A stretch of 64,000 nt of DNA, from assembly GCF_000332335.1 (NCBI RefSeq), contig NZ_KB235952.1:214319-278318 (forward strand). The letters are read 5' to 3'. A program made the position numbers and the translations under genes. Shown here piece after piece: positions 8,849 to 17,718 of the stretch. The notes beneath the pieces are model-generated. The model ran no database searches, was not told where the DNA came from, and saw only the letters and a list, made by a program, of their open reading frames with translations. Each line of letters starts with the position of its first letter. Within the stretch, counting starts at the first letter, position 1. Origin of the DNA: Kamptonema formosum PCC 10802. Its GTDB lineage: Bacteria; Cyanobacteriota; Cyanobacteriia; Cyanobacteriales; Oscillatoriaceae.

Positions 8849-10288
8849 CTATACCGGCACCGGGGCGAGCCGGTCGATGGCTTGCTGCATGTGCTCAGCA
8901 ATTTGGGCCAGTTTTTCTGGAGAGTTCGTCTCCAAATAGACGCGCATCAGCGGTTCAGTCCCGGAGGGGCGCAGGAGTATCCAGCCGCCGTCTTCCAGGT
9001 AGAGCTTGATTCCATCTTTGCGACCGATCTCTCTCACCCTCACTCCCACGACCTCTGCCGGCGGACTGTCAGTATACGATTTTAGCACCGCAGCCTTGTG
9101 GGCGTCATTCAGGTGCAGGTCAAGGCGCTGGTTGTACAGGGGGCCACCGGCCTCGGCGATGGCTTCTTCCACCAGCTGAGACAGGGGCTTGCCTTCATAA
9201 GCTATCGCCTCCGCCACCAGCATGTCGGCTAAAATGCCATCTTTCTCCGGAATGTGGCCAATTACGCTCAGGCCGCCCGACTCTTCGCCGCCAATCAGCA
9301 CCTGAGTCTCCCGCATTTTTTCGCCGACGTATTTAAACCCCACCGCAGTCTCATAAAGCTCCAAACCGTATTTCGCCGCCAGGCTGTCCAGCAGGTGAGT
9401 GGTGGCCACAGTCCGGACAATTGCGCCGGTCTTGCCTTTATTCTTTACCAGGTGCCGCGCCAGCAGCAGCAGTATGGTGTTGGGCGTCAGGACGCTGCCC
9501 TGTTCGTCCACTACGCCGAAACGGTCGCTGTCGCCATCTGTGGCCAGACCCAAATCAGCGCCATCTTTCCTCACGGCTGCGATCAGCTCCTCTAGCTGCT
9601 CGCCCTTGGGTTCTGGCATGCCGCCGCCAAACAGGACATCCCGCCAGGTGTGGAACGCCTCTGTTTCGCAGCCGCACTCCTGCAACACCGTGTCCAGGTA
9701 GCCGCGCGAGGTGGAGTAGAGGGCGTCGTACTTCACCTTTAGCTTGGCGCTGCGAATCCGCCCCACATCTATCAAAGTGTAGAGAAAATTCAAATAATCT
9801 GGCTTCGGGTCAAAGCTGGAGATCCGGCTGCCATTTTTGCCCGCCGGCGGGGCGTCAGATGACCCCTCTAGGTTGGCCACAATCGCATCGGTGATTTCTT
9901 TGGTGGCTGGACCGGCATAGTCCGGGATGTACTTGATGCCGCAGTAGGGCGCGGGGTTGTGACTGGCGGTGAACATCAGCGCACCGGCAGAGTTGAGGTA
10001 CTTGGCGTTGTAGGCAATCACCGGCGTCGGGCAGTCCCTGTCGGCGATCTTGACATTCCACCCCAAATCTGCTAGAATCTCTGCTGCTGTTTGGGCGAAC
10101 TGGTCAGCTAAGAAGCGGGTGTCGTAGCTCACCAAAACGGGCCGGTCTTTGCTGTATGCGGTTTCTAAGTAGCTGGCGATGGCGCGGGTTACCTTGCACA
10201 CGTTGGCGAAGGTAAAGTCCTTGGCAATCAGACCTCGCCACCCATCGGTTCCGAACTGAATCTTTCCTGTATTGCTGACTGCACTCAT
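8849..10288 (-). CDS. Phosphoglucomutase/phosphomannomutase family protein
   Basis: Interconverts hexose 1- and 6-phosphates through a phosphoserine enzyme intermediate, feeding glycogen and cell-surface sugar synthesis. In the 479-residue product the domain marks are in order: FGTDGWRG (12-19), active-site serine S109 in TASHNP, metal-binding DGDSDR (251-256), sugar-binding GGEESGG, and phosphate-binding RPSGTEP near the C-terminus. The start at 10288 has GAGGGAG eight bases upstream; an open frame reaching 10345 adds a tail without family support. Whether it acts on glucose, mannose or glucosamine cannot be told from sequence; the short SAVSNTGKIQFGTDGWRG opening matches the broad cyanobacterial PGM/PMM type and not GlmM. 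Confidence 0.9.
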   Translation of the reverse strand: MSAVSNTGKIQFGTDGWRGLIAKDFTFANVCKVTRAIASYLETAYSKDRPVLVSYDTRFLADQFAQTAAEILADLGWNVKIADRDCPTPVIAYNAKYLNSAGALMFTASHNPAPYCGIKYIPDYAGPATKEITDAIVANLEGSSDAPPAGKNGSRISSFDPKPDYLNFLYTLIDVGRIRSAKLKVKYDALYSTSRGYLDTVLQECGCETEAFHTWRDVLFGGGMPEPKGEQLEELIAAVRKDGADLGLATDGDSDRFGVVDEQGSVLTPNTILLLLARHLVKNKGKTGAIVRTVATTHLLDSLAAKYGLELYETAVGFKYVGEKMRETQVLIGGEESGGLSVIGHIPEKDGILADMLVAEAIAYEGKPLSQLVEEAIAEAGGPLYNQRLDLHLNDAHKAAVLKSYTDSPPAEVVGVRVREIGRKDGIKLYLEDGGWILLRPSGTEPLMRVYLETNSPEKLAQIAEHMQQAIDRLAPVPV

Positions 10289-10555
10289 CTGAGCCACTCC
10301 CTCTTCATCAATTATTAATAGTACAGGACAGCACGCACTTCGCACCTCATCCTCAGGAGAAGTTCGTTCTCAAGAGGCGGGCTTTGGCAGAGGGGGAGAC
10401 AGGGCGATCCAGCCAAACCCACACCGGGCCAGCTATTAGGTATATTTGCGCGACCGGCTGTTTGCCGCAACAGCGGTTCAAATCGCCTGCTTTCTCATAT
10501 TCGTTCTGGAGGTGTGAGATTTATTTTTTTTACCGCCAAGACGCCAAGACGCCAA

Positions 10556-10600
10556 GAGAAGAGAAGAGAAGAGAAGAGAAGAGAAGAGAAGAGAAGAGAG
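10556..10600. repeat. Pentanucleotide microsatellite (GAGAA)8
   Basis: Eight perfect GAGAA units, preceded by the common cyanobacterial repeat ACCGCCAAGACGCCAAGACG (about 10531-10553). It lies between divergent-end genes and is outside any supported reading frame. Confidence 0.9.
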
Positions 10601-10650
10601 AGGGAAATCACAAATTATTTGGAACTGCTATATTGCCGGGTGCCCTGCTT

Positions 10651-11313
10651 TTAGCGCACCTCCACAGATTTAATAAAAGCTCCATCCTGATATTTTGTTG
10701 TTTGATTGTATTCCGCCTTTTGGGCTGGATAAATGCCGGCAAATCCTCGCCCCTTTACCCCGGCGCGGAAAGCAATTTTACGAGACGGTTTCTTTGCAAA
10801 ATTCACATATTCCCTAGACTCATTGGCTGTATTGTAACTCAAAGTCGCTTTTCCGTAAACTGCCTCAGCCTCTTTAATCGAGGTTTCCGCACCGACCCCC
10901 TCCGCTGTGCGAAAAGCGGGACTGTCAGTCACTAGCGCTTGGATGCGCTGGGAGTCAGCTGGGGCTGTTCCTGCTGGGTAGAGAATGTAGAATTGCACCT
11001 TGCCGGCTTTGCTGACGGCGAGGGCGTCAAAATCCACCATGAACGGCGATTTAACTTCAAATTTATAATTCGCTCCCAGCTGCTTTTTTAGCTCTCCTAC
11101 CGTCATCCCCAACTTGGCTAGCCCGATTCCCGCCTCTGAGATAGTCTGAGTTGCAGTGGCGGGCGGGACTGCAGCGGCAACCGGCACCGGCGCTCTTGTG
11201 GGGCTTTGGGAGGGGGCAGGAGGTTGGGGTGGGGGAGAGGTTTCAGCAACTGGGGCGGCGCTGCAGCCAAGAAGCGCTATCAAAAGGCCGGTGAGTAAAA
11301 ATTGAACGTTCAT
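10651..11313 (-). CDS. Putative lipoprotein
   Basis: 220 residues. The N-terminus is a lipoprotein signal with lipobox LLGC (cysteine 17), then a Pro/Ser/Ala-rich spacer to about residue 55. The globular part (GIGLAKLGMTVGELKKQLG onward, about 62-220) resembles the small SmpA/OmlA-like or PepSY-like fold seen in envelope lipoproteins that begin with a G-x-T-x-x-x-L motif, but I cannot assign a family with confidence. It lies downstream of rsmI on the same strand, separated by a hairpin repeat at 11362-11395. Confidence 0.75.
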   Translation of the reverse strand: MNVQFLLTGLLIALLGCSAAPVAETSPPPQPPAPSQSPTRAPVPVAAAVPPATATQTISEAGIGLAKLGMTVGELKKQLGANYKFEVKSPFMVDFDALAVSKAGKVQFYILYPAGTAPADSQRIQALVTDSPAFRTAEGVGAETSIKEAEAVYGKATLSYNTANESREYVNFAKKPSRKIAFRAGVKGRGFAGIYPAQKAEYNQTTKYQDGAFIKSVEVR

Positions 11314-11361
11314 ATTGGCTTCGGAAAAGTTGTGAGGATATTGAATTCCTCAGGGTGGGGC

Positions 11362-11395
11362 GAGAAACCGGGTTTCTTTGAGAAACCCGGTTTCT
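11362..11395. repeat. AGAAACCGGGTTTCT double hairpin
   Basis: Two palindromes of the AGAAACC(C)GGTTTCT type back to back between rsmI and the lipoprotein gene. In RNA they form strong stem-loops. Same repeat at 13381, 21889, 22512, 42089 and 43097, usually just after a gene, where it may act in termination or mRNA end protection. Confidence 0.8.
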
Positions 11396-11422
11396 ATTTC
11401 TACGCTTTTATTATAATGTTTT

Positions 11423-12301
11423 TCACACCGGCTTGTCCGGGTCAGCTGGCGCGCCCTCTTCAACCGTCAGCGCTAGCTGATAAATCTGCCGGCGCTTGAG
11501 AGAGGTTTGCTCGGATAATTGCCGCGCCGCTTCGCTTCGCGACATTCCTTGCCTCAATAAGTTCTGTAACTCCGCTTTAATCGCTTCTTCTGACAGCACC
11601 GGCGCTGACACCGGGGCACCGGCAAGCAGCAGGGTAAATTCCCCTTGGGGTTCGCGTGTGGTATAGTGCGCCTGGCAGCCGGCAATTGTCCCCCGCCAAA
11701 ACTCCTCGTGGAATTTTGTTAACTCCCTTGCCAGAACTATCTGCCTGCCGGCACCCAAAACACTGCCCAAATCTTGCAGGGTTTGCCGCAGCCGGTGGGG
11801 CGCTTCATATAAAATTACCGTGCGGGATTCCGTTTGCAAGGCTTCCAGACGCCGGTGCCGGTCTTGCCCTTTTGCCGGCAAAAAGCCCTCAAAGGCAAAC
11901 CGGTCTGTTGGCAGTCCAGACGCGCTCAGGGCGGCAATGGCTGCAGTTGGGCCAGGAACCGGCACCACCGGCACCCCCGCCGAAGCGCAAGCGCTCACCA
12001 ATTCGTATCCGGGATCGGAAATTCCCGGCATGCCGGCATCGGTGACCAGGGCGATGGCCTTTCCCTGAAGCAGCCGGTCCAGCAATTCAGGAATGCGCTG
12101 CTGCTGGTTGTGTTCGTGACAGCTAATCTGGGGCGTCTGAATCTGGAAGTGGTGCAGCAGCTTGCCGGTGTGGCGGGTGTCCTCAGCGGCAATCAAGTCC
12201 ACCGCCTGCAAAATCCGCACCGCCCGGAAGGTGATATCTTCCAGGTTGCCTATGGGCGTACCCACCACGTAAAGTGTTCCTGGTTTTGGCTGAATCTGCA
12301 T
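11423..12301 (-). CDS. rsmI: 16S rRNA (cytidine1402-2'-O)-methyltransferase
   Basis: Uses S-adenosylmethionine to 2'-O-methylate C1402 in the decoding centre of 16S rRNA. The 292-residue product has the family marks: GTPIGNL (14-20), AAEDTR (38-43), and the SAM-binding DAGMPGISDPG (88-98) followed by PVPGPTA. The tetrapyrrole-methylase-like fold is complete. A helical C-terminal domain follows (SEEAIKAELQNLLRQGMSRS). The start is close to the conserved PGTLYVVGTPIG, so the ATG at 12301 is well placed. Confidence 0.95.
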   Translation of the reverse strand: MQIQPKPGTLYVVGTPIGNLEDITFRAVRILQAVDLIAAEDTRHTGKLLHHFQIQTPQISCHEHNQQQRIPELLDRLLQGKAIALVTDAGMPGISDPGYELVSACASAGVPVVPVPGPTAAIAALSASGLPTDRFAFEGFLPAKGQDRHRRLEALQTESRTVILYEAPHRLRQTLQDLGSVLGAGRQIVLARELTKFHEEFWRGTIAGCQAHYTTREPQGEFTLLLAGAPVSAPVLSEEAIKAELQNLLRQGMSRSEAARQLSEQTSLKRRQIYQLALTVEEGAPADPDKPV

Positions 12302-12483
12302 TTTGAATTTAATGCCATTGCTTACAATCTATAGCATTTTTAAATGATTTCTGCAACCGCTGGATGCCCAGACCCCGGGGGTCTGAAATTTACACGGAGG
12401 ATTTAGACACGCTATATTATACCAAGTTGAGATAGAGAAGATTTTTTGTATGGCGGAAAAGGCTTTCAGGCCGTCTTTTTCAA

Positions 12484-12507
12484 TCCCCAATCCAAAATCC
12501 AAAATCC
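12484..12507. repeat. Heptad repeat (AATCCAA/AATCC) abutting a start codon
   Basis: CAATCCAAAATCCAAAATCC-type heptads directly precede the ATG of the PfkB kinase, where a ribosome-binding site would be expected. The same heptads occur at 18682, 24899, 37957, 44931 and inside truB at 58052. Confidence 0.75.
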
Positions 12508-13365
12508 ATGCATTCGTATAGCGGACTTTTTGCCGGCATGGCGACCTTAGATTTGGTCTACCTTGCTGCCGGCACCCCCAGTAACAACCAGAAAATTGTT
12601 GCCTCTGACTCTACTATAGCTGCCGGCGGCCCCGCTGCCAATGCGTCTGTTACCTTCAGCTATCTGGGCAATCGAGCCCTGCTGCTCGCAGCTTTGGGCT
12701 CCCACCCAATTGCCCAACTCATTCGCGCCGATTTGGAAACTCATGGCGTGGCCATTTCCGATTTAGACCCCACTCGCTCCCAACCGCCGCCAGTTTCTTC
12801 TATTATTGTCACTCAATCCACCGGCGAGCGGGCGGTTGTCTCCATCAACGCTACCCAGTCCCAAATTCCCGCCGAAAATCTCCCTCCTGACTCTTTACAA
12901 AAGATCGATATTGTGCTAATAGACGGGCACCAAATGGCAGCCGGTCAAGCGATTGCGCGGGAGGCTAAATCAAAGAATATCCCGGCTGTTATCGATGGCG
13001 GCAGCTGGAAGCCCGGGTTTGAGGAGATATTGCCTTTTGTCGATTATGCCATTTGTTCTGCGAATTTCTACCCACCGGGCTGTCACCGGCAAGCGGATGT
13101 TTTTGCGTATCTCCGCGCCGCCGGCATCCCCCACATTGCGATTACCAACGGAGAAAACCCGATTCAATACCTGAGTGCCGGCGGTGCTGGGGAGGTGCCG
13201 GTGCCGCAAATCAAAGCTGTTGACACACTGGGTGCCGGTGATGTCTTCCACGGGGCATTCTGCCATTATATCTTGCGAGATAACTTTACGCAAGCTCTGG
13301 CGTCAGCGGCTCAGGTTGCCTCTCGATCCTGTGAGTATTTTGGGACGCGCCGGTGGATGGAGTGA
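12508..13365 (+). CDS. PfkB-family sugar kinase
   Basis: A 285-residue ribokinase-like ATP-dependent kinase. Residues 5-20 (SGLFAGMATLDLVYLA) form the first strand; IAAGGPAANAS is the substrate-side GG signature; AVDTLGAGDVFHGAF near residue 240 is the PfkB signature 2 with the catalytic aspartate in GAGD. The substrate is unknown: PfkB members phosphorylate ribose, fructose, adenosine and others. The start is set at 12508 because the first strand is needed. No ribosome site is visible, as the upstream bases are heptad repeats. Confidence 0.88.
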   Translation: MHSYSGLFAGMATLDLVYLAAGTPSNNQKIVASDSTIAAGGPAANASVTFSYLGNRALLLAALGSHPIAQLIRADLETHGVAISDLDPTRSQPPPVSSIIVTQSTGERAVVSINATQSQIPAENLPPDSLQKIDIVLIDGHQMAAGQAIAREAKSKNIPAVIDGGSWKPGFEEILPFVDYAICSANFYPPGCHRQADVFAYLRAAGIPHIAITNGENPIQYLSAGGAGEVPVPQIKAVDTLGAGDVFHGAFCHYILRDNFTQALASAAQVASRSCEYFGTRRWME

Positions 13366-13380
13366 TATCATATCTGAGTG

Positions 13381-13413
13381 AGAAACCCGGTTTCTTGAAG
13401 AAACCGGGTTTCT
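13381..13413. repeat. AGAAACCCGGTTTCT hairpin between convergent genes
   Basis: Palindromic pair separated by a short loop, placed between the ends of the PfkB kinase and the norB remnant, where it could serve as a bidirectional terminator. Confidence 0.75.
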
Positions 13414-13431
13414 GGCATCTGAAATGCGAAA

Positions 13432-15729
13432 TTAGCGTTTAGCGGGGGTTAATTCGGAACGAACCGGCTGGACGGGAAAGCGAAAGATAGCGAAAATCGC
13501 CCTGACAGTAAACACAAACATTGTGAGGGCACCGATGGCAAAGATGACGTCGCCGGGAATGCGCCACGGTCCACAGCATCCAGGGAGAGGCAATCACCTC
13601 AGCGCTGCGGGCGTACCAAGTGCCGCGATCTATGGACTGCACCAGCTGGTAGAAGCCGTTGGGAATTAGCCCGAAAACCATCATCAGGACTAAGCCAATA
13701 TTAACACTCCAGAAGGAAAAGCTGAGCATTTTTTCATCCCAGGCATCTTCTGGGACAAATTCCCGAAAGGCAAACAGCATTAGCGCCAGTGCCAGACAGC
13801 CATAGACCCCAAATAGGGCGGCGTGAGCGTGAATGGGGGTGGTATTCAACCCTTGGGAGTAGTATAGCACTATTGGCGGGTTGATTAAGAACCCAAACAC
13901 ACCGGCTCCCACTAAATTCCAGAAACAGGTGGCGATAAAAAACCGCAGTGGCCACCTGTAAAATACTTCAGCTTCCCGCGAAAGTTTGAGAGTCTTCAAA
14001 ACCTCGAATCCTATCAGGGAGAGGGGAACGACTTCCAGGGCTGAGAATACAGATCCCATCGCGGCAATGAATGACGGAGTGCCGGAAAATACAAGTGGTG
14101 CAAGGTGCCAACGACACCGCTGGTTAAGTACAGAATTGTAGTCAGGTACGTAGCGCGGAGGGCTGAGGATTTCTTGAGGAAACCGAGCTCTCCGCACAAG
14201 TAGGCAATAACGACGGTGGCGAACACCTCGAAGAAGCCTTCCAACCACAGGTGCACGACCCACCAGCGCCAATATTCTGCCACACTCAGGGGGGTGCGGT
14301 TGGTGTACATCAGTCCCGCTGAATAGAACAGGGGAATGGGAATGGCGCTGTAGAGGAAAAAGTGGCTCAAGCCGGTGGGGTCCTGTTCTTTTTGCAGTGC
14401 CGGTTTGAAGGCGCGGTACATCAGCCAAAGCCAGAAAACCATGCCGCCTATCAGCAGGATTTGCCAAACTCGCCCTAATTCGATATACTCATAGCCTTGG
14501 TGCCCCCAAAGGAAGCTTTTATCGCCGAGAAATCCTTGCACTGCTGCCCAGGAACCGGCCATTGCGCCGAGGATGACAGCGGTTAAGGCTATCAGGAGAA
14601 TAGCTGTTCCAAGGGCTTGCCCTTTGGGTTCGCACCCGCCAAAACGCGGGGCGAAGTACAGACCGGCTGCTAGCCAGCAGGTGGCAATCCAAAATACTGC
14701 CAGCTGCAGGTGCCAGGTGCGCGTGGCGGCGTAGGGCATGTACTGATTGATGGGGATGCCGTAAAATGCTGCCCCCTCTACGGCGTAGTGCGCTGTAACC
14801 ATTCCCATCACAATTTGGATGAGGAACAGTGTCATCGCTACGCCAAAAAATAGGGAGGATACTTTTTGGCTGGGTGTGGGAATCCGCACGGCGGGGCGAG
14901 CCGGCACCGGCTGGATTTCATCGGGTTCTTCTTGCGCGAGGTAAACAAATACAAAGATGCCAGTGGCGGCAATTAGCACGATGACTGACACGATTGACCA
15001 GATGAGAAATTGCCCCGGTGGGGTGTTGCCAATTAGGCGATCGTGGGGCCAATTTGCGGTGTAGGAAAATGGTGCGTTCGGTCGGGTTGCTGAGGCCGCC
15101 CAAGCTGTCCAGGCAAAGAAGCCGGTGACGTTGTGGATTTGGGTGTCATCTTTGAACCAACCCGAAGGAATTGAGTGTATAATAGATCCTTGAGACAGCA
15201 GTTTGTGGTAGTCTTTGAAAACTTGCTTCAACCCCTCGGTTTGGGCGTCGGTCAGGATGAGTTATTTGGTTTGCGGGCTGTACCGGTTGGTTTTGAAGTC
15301 TTCGCTGACTCTGGCTTGCAGGCTGGCTTTTTCTGGAGCCGGCAAAGCTTCTAAATCTTCTTGCGAAAATTCAGGTTTTTTGCTGTATAATACTCCCGCT
15401 GTCGCTAATCCCCATTTGTGGAGCACATCAGCGGTCCAGTCGGGAGCCAGGTAGCTGCCGTGCCCCCAGACGCTGCCGATGTGCTGTCCGCCTCGCGAGA
15501 GATAGGTTTCTTGTCCGGCTTGGATTTCGGCTTGCGTCAGGACAGTTTCTTGCTGTGGGGAGCGCACAATTTCTGGAACGGGAGGAGCGTTTTTCCAAAT
15601 TGCCGCTCCTGCTGCTAGCAAAACAGTAAAGGCGATGATGCAAATTAGCACTAGCCATACGGGCAGGCTGAGGTTTCGCCTTCCGGAAAGTTTCGCAGAA
15701 TTACCTATATCTAAGGTGGTATTTGCCAT
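13432..15729 (-). pseudogene. norB: Quinol-dependent nitric oxide reductase, three lesions
   Basis: Single-subunit qNOR reduces NO to N2O in the membrane. The start at 15729 gives a TM helix and the periplasmic domain typical of qNOR (GGQHIGSVWGHGSYLAPDW). The frame is broken three times. There is an in-frame TAA at 15262-15264 after NRYSPQTK. A one-base loss in an A/T run at 14086-14089 shifts the frame just after VVGTLHHLYF. A two-base loss at about 13561-13564, in a GC repeat, shifts it after SPWMLWTVA. With these corrected the protein is complete, including the heme/FeB histidines in PIHAHAALFGVYG, and ends at 13432 with a TAA after SELTPAKR. Two lesions are in slippage-prone runs, so sequencing error could explain those, but not easily the nonsense codon. 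Confidence 0.88.
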
Positions 15730-16323
15730 AACTGGAAACTGCGTTGAGGATTGGGAACCGATTTTTTCGGTGCGTGCTGAGTGCGGCTCCCTAAAAATGT
15801 AACACTTGCTACCCAGTGGCAGGCGCTTGCCGGCTGCTTTGCTGCGGATTCTTTAGCTTTTCTTCAGGCTTTTATTCGCGGCAGTAAAAGGCAGGGGTTG
15901 CTGTGTCGGAAGCAGGCAGCAGCCGAGAGTTTTTTGTTCCCAGGCTGTATTTGGGAGCGAAGGGAAAGGAGGGGAAAGTAGGCAGTCGCTTCGGAACTGC
16001 GCACACCGCCAGCGGTGAAAATAATGGGCCAGACCGAGGCCCGCCGGTTGGGCTAGAGCCCTACTGCAAACCGGGATCTCAGAGGCTGCCGGTGCGCTGT
16101 CCGCCGGGCCACAGATAGGCTCCCCTTCTCGCTCCAGCAAAATGAGTAAATTTGCGTATTGACAGGAGCCGCGAGGCTACCCTTATTTGCGACGGATGCC
16201 AGAAGGCAGGGTCTTGATGGTGCCGGTGGGGTGCCTTGGCGTGGGCTCAGGGGGCGCTCCCCGGGTCAAGCCCGATTTTTGAAACCCCTGTGGGATCGGC
16301 GAACCCTAACTTTTTTCACCAAG
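15730..16323. other. Intergenic stretch without a supported gene
   Basis: Short open frames on both strands lack domains or ribosome sites. I see nothing beyond local inverted repeats before the family 1 element at 16324. Confidence 0.4.
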
Positions 16324-16456
16324 ATATAGCAGGATGCACTTAGGTTAAAACATTAGATCTTCAGGGCAGGCGTCCCGCCTGCCCTACGTCTATATGGCAG
16401 TAAGCCCCCCGCTCCCGAAGCTTCTATTGTTTTAACCAATATGACTGCTGCTATAG
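16324..16456. repeat. MITE-like repeat, family 1
   Basis: 133 bp with ends ATATAGCAGGATGCACTTAGG and TAACCAATATGACTGCTGCTATAG in inverse relation, and an internal GGGCAGGCGTCCCGCCTGCCC palindrome. No reading frame. Confidence 0.75.
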
Positions 16457-16478
16457 CTTTTTACAGGGAGGAAGGGGC

Positions 16479-16507
16479 TTGACGGGGTAACTCTCTGGGG
16501 CTATAAT
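16479..16507 (+). promoter_or_regulatory. Strong sigma-70 type promoter upstream of pstS
   Basis: TTGACG at 16479-16484 and a perfect TATAAT at 16502-16507 with 17-bp spacing. It lies about 160 bp before the pstS ATG, just after a family 1 repeat, leaving a 5' leader of roughly 150 nt. I see no clear PhoB box beside it, though the motif is degenerate. Confidence 0.6.
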
Positions 16508-16664
16508 ACGGTACATCGACCGAGATTACGGTCTTTTGAATGCTGAGGCAGTGGGCGTTCTGAGCGGTGAATGGCCGGGCCACCTCTAACGCAGGTTTTC
16601 GGTGGCCAGATCGTTCCCTGTAAAGAACGGCTTATTTTAAAGTCGCAATGCGGGTTTGGGGTCT

Positions 16665-17651
16665 ATGTTGAAGGGTCGAGCTTTCGTAAAATTGCTGGTG
16701 GTTCTGACGTGCGGGATAAATGCTTGCACGCCGGCAGAGGAGGCCCAGAATCAGGTAAGTATTGATGGGGGATCTGTAGGCTATCCTCTCCATCAAGCCA
16801 TTGCTGAAGAATTTCAAAAGGTCAAACCGGACGCTCAGGTGAGTGTGGCGGCTAGCGGTACAGGCGGCGGCATGAGTAAATTTTGTAACGGACTCATTGA
16901 CATTGCTGGCGCTTCGCGTCCCATAAAGGAGGAAGAAATAGAAGCTTGTAAAAAAAAGGGCATTGATTTTGTAGAGCTGCCTATTGCTCTAGATGGGATT
17001 GCCGTTATTGTCAATCCCAAGAATGATTTTGTAAAATGTTTGACGCTCGGAGAGCTCAACACGATTTGGAACGCTAAAGCCGATGGGAAAGTAACCCACT
17101 GGAATCAAGTTAATCCAAGTTTTCCCGACATGAGTATAAAGCTCTACGCCCCTTCCTCTTATACGGGGACATTTGATTATTTCACGCAAGCTGTCACTGG
17201 CACAAGCAGAAATAGTCGCACAGACTACACTCCGAGTTACAATCAAAATATCATAGTTCAAGGGGTAGCCGGCGACGTGAATGCTCTGGGGTACGTTGGG
17301 ATATCGTACTACCTGCAAAACCGAGAGAAGCTGAACCTGGCTGCCGTGGAAAGTCCATCAGGAAAGTGTGAGAAGCCAGTCCCTTTGGACAAAGTTGTCA
17401 AAAATGTGTACGCCCCCTTGTCTCGTCCCCTCTTCCTGTATGTCAGCAAGAAAGCTCTAGATAGCAAACCCTCGGTGAGAGAGTTTGTTGATTTCTACAT
17501 AGAGAATTCTTGGAAATGGGTCGATCAAGTAGGGTATGTCGCACTGCCCGATAAAGTTTACCCCAAAATCAAGCAAAAACTCGCCTCTGGCGAAACCGGC
17601 ACTAAATTCAAAGACGCCAAACCGGGCGAACCTCTTGCGAACCTTCTTTAA
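16665..17651 (+). CDS. pstS: Phosphate ABC transporter, substrate-binding protein
   Basis: Captures orthophosphate outside the cytoplasmic membrane and hands it to PstCA. The 328-residue lipoprotein has a signal with lipobox INAC (cysteine 21). Phosphate-binding loops are visible: DGGSVGYPLHQAIAEEF, then ASGTGGGMSKF and the DIAGASRPIK stretch. The later motif SYTGTFDYF also fits the PstS family. Start: ATG at 16665; an open frame from TTG at 16656 adds three residues. It is the first gene of a pstS-C-A-B operon, each gene on the plus strand with 67-106 bp gaps. Pho-regulon control is expected from the family, not shown by the sequence. Confidence 0.95.
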   Translation: MLKGRAFVKLLVVLTCGINACTPAEEAQNQVSIDGGSVGYPLHQAIAEEFQKVKPDAQVSVAASGTGGGMSKFCNGLIDIAGASRPIKEEEIEACKKKGIDFVELPIALDGIAVIVNPKNDFVKCLTLGELNTIWNAKADGKVTHWNQVNPSFPDMSIKLYAPSSYTGTFDYFTQAVTGTSRNSRTDYTPSYNQNIIVQGVAGDVNALGYVGISYYLQNREKLNLAAVESPSGKCEKPVPLDKVVKNVYAPLSRPLFLYVSKKALDSKPSVREFVDFYIENSWKWVDQVGYVALPDKVYPKIKQKLASGETGTKFKDAKPGEPLANLL

Positions 17652-17718
17652 ACTCCTTAACTTGAGGGGGATCTCTGGCTAACTTCATAACCCCGCCATC
17701 TATCAAGGTCTACCTGTT

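Noticed and set aside
10384-10935. 183-residue plus-strand frame containing KREEKREEKREEK
   Set aside because: Its middle is the GAGAA microsatellite and its end overlaps the lipoprotein gene on the other strand.
15262-15729. Treating the N-terminal norB frame as a separate small gene
   Set aside because: The sequence continues in the same frame past a single TAA with clear qNOR character, so it belongs to one broken gene.
16457-16664. Pho box for the pst operon
   Set aside because: No set of three CTTAACCT-like 8-mers could be seen with confidence; CTTATTTTAA near 16630 is too weak.
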